From positions 310,001 through 374,000 of the forward strand of contig CAWJIB010000009.1 of the NCBI GenBank assembly GCA_963842835.1: a stretch of DNA of 64,000 bases, in the 5' to 3' direction. Below, piece by piece: positions 63,989 through 64,000 of this stretch (positions within the stretch are counted from its first letter, which is position 1; each line of letters starts with the position of its first letter). The position numbers and the translations under genes are program-made. The notes beneath the pieces are model-generated. The model made no database searches and had not been told where the DNA came from. It saw only the letters and a list, made by a program, of their open reading frames with translations. Origin of the DNA: Roseiarcus sp963842835. Its GTDB lineage: Bacteria; Pseudomonadota; Alphaproteobacteria; Rhizobiales; Beijerinckiaceae.

Positions 63989-64000
63989 GGGATCACCCAA

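Overview
The window is high-GC DNA from an alphaproteobacterium, most likely of the order Hyphomicrobiales (Rhizobiales) and perhaps a methylotroph of the Methylocystaceae/Beijerinckiaceae kind. The order-level inference rests on the gene set: GapR, HisZ with a long HisG, hslVU, a YlxR protein with an L7Ae tail, DUF2076, DUF1036, and the rimP-nusA-ylxR-infB-rbfA-truB cluster. The methylotroph inference is weaker. It rests on an NAD-linked molybdenum formate dehydrogenase operon next to an oxalate/formate-type transporter. Genes are tightly packed, with many 4-bp start/stop overlaps.

Layout. 1-24 kb: the left end of an IS110/IS1111-type element cut by the window edge, then nadE, rpoD, dnaG, a frameshifted GGDEF-EAL gene, an acetyltransferase, an M16 peptidase, thrC, hisG-hisZ, a large MscS-type channel, hslUV, a PHP-domain protein, a thiolase, an RBBP9-like hydrolase and a complete copy of the same insertion sequence (22681-24084). 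24-39 kb: a MoeB-like enzyme, a flippase, an L,D-transpeptidase, a DUF2076 protein, purA, a Pro/Ala-rich membrane protein and the translation/transcription cluster truB-rbfA-infB-ylxR-nusA-rimP with a leader hairpin. 39-50 kb: an acyl-CoA ligase with a divergent MarR gene, then one long minus-strand run: lysR, fdsG-fdsB-fdsA-fdhD-fdsD, an MFS transporter and a 41-residue membrane peptide. 50-54 kb: a SCO protein and the histidine block hisB-DUF2628-hisH-hisA-hisF. 54.2-57.1 kb: an accessory islet with lower GC, a large multi-arm inverted repeat, a secreted protein, an antitoxin remnant, a small secreted peptide, a TacT/TacA toxin-antitoxin pair and a 33-bp palindromic repeat. 57-64 kb: housekeeping genes (2OG oxygenase, gapR, N-formylglutamate amidohydrolase-like, DMT permease, DUF1036, pyk, hydrolase, TPR protein, rpmJ).

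Two observations stand out. First, the non-coding right end of the complete insertion sequence looks like a bridge RNA (seekRNA). A stem encloses two 7-nt segments that match the two chromosomal flanks of the element (CGCAATG on the left; the complement of ATGACGG on the right), and a second stem-loop follows. Both copies in the window sit directly after CTCGCAATG, at the end of a dispersed palindromic repeat, so the element appears to be RNA-guided to that repeat. Second, the same dyad, GATAG-N7-CTATC, occurs upstream of lysR and upstream of fdsG. This gives a testable operator for the formate dehydrogenase regulon.

Two genes are broken by frameshift: the GGDEF-EAL gene, and fdsB at a run of five G (on the + strand). 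The latter may be a sequencing error. No rRNA, tRNA or CRISPR array was found.
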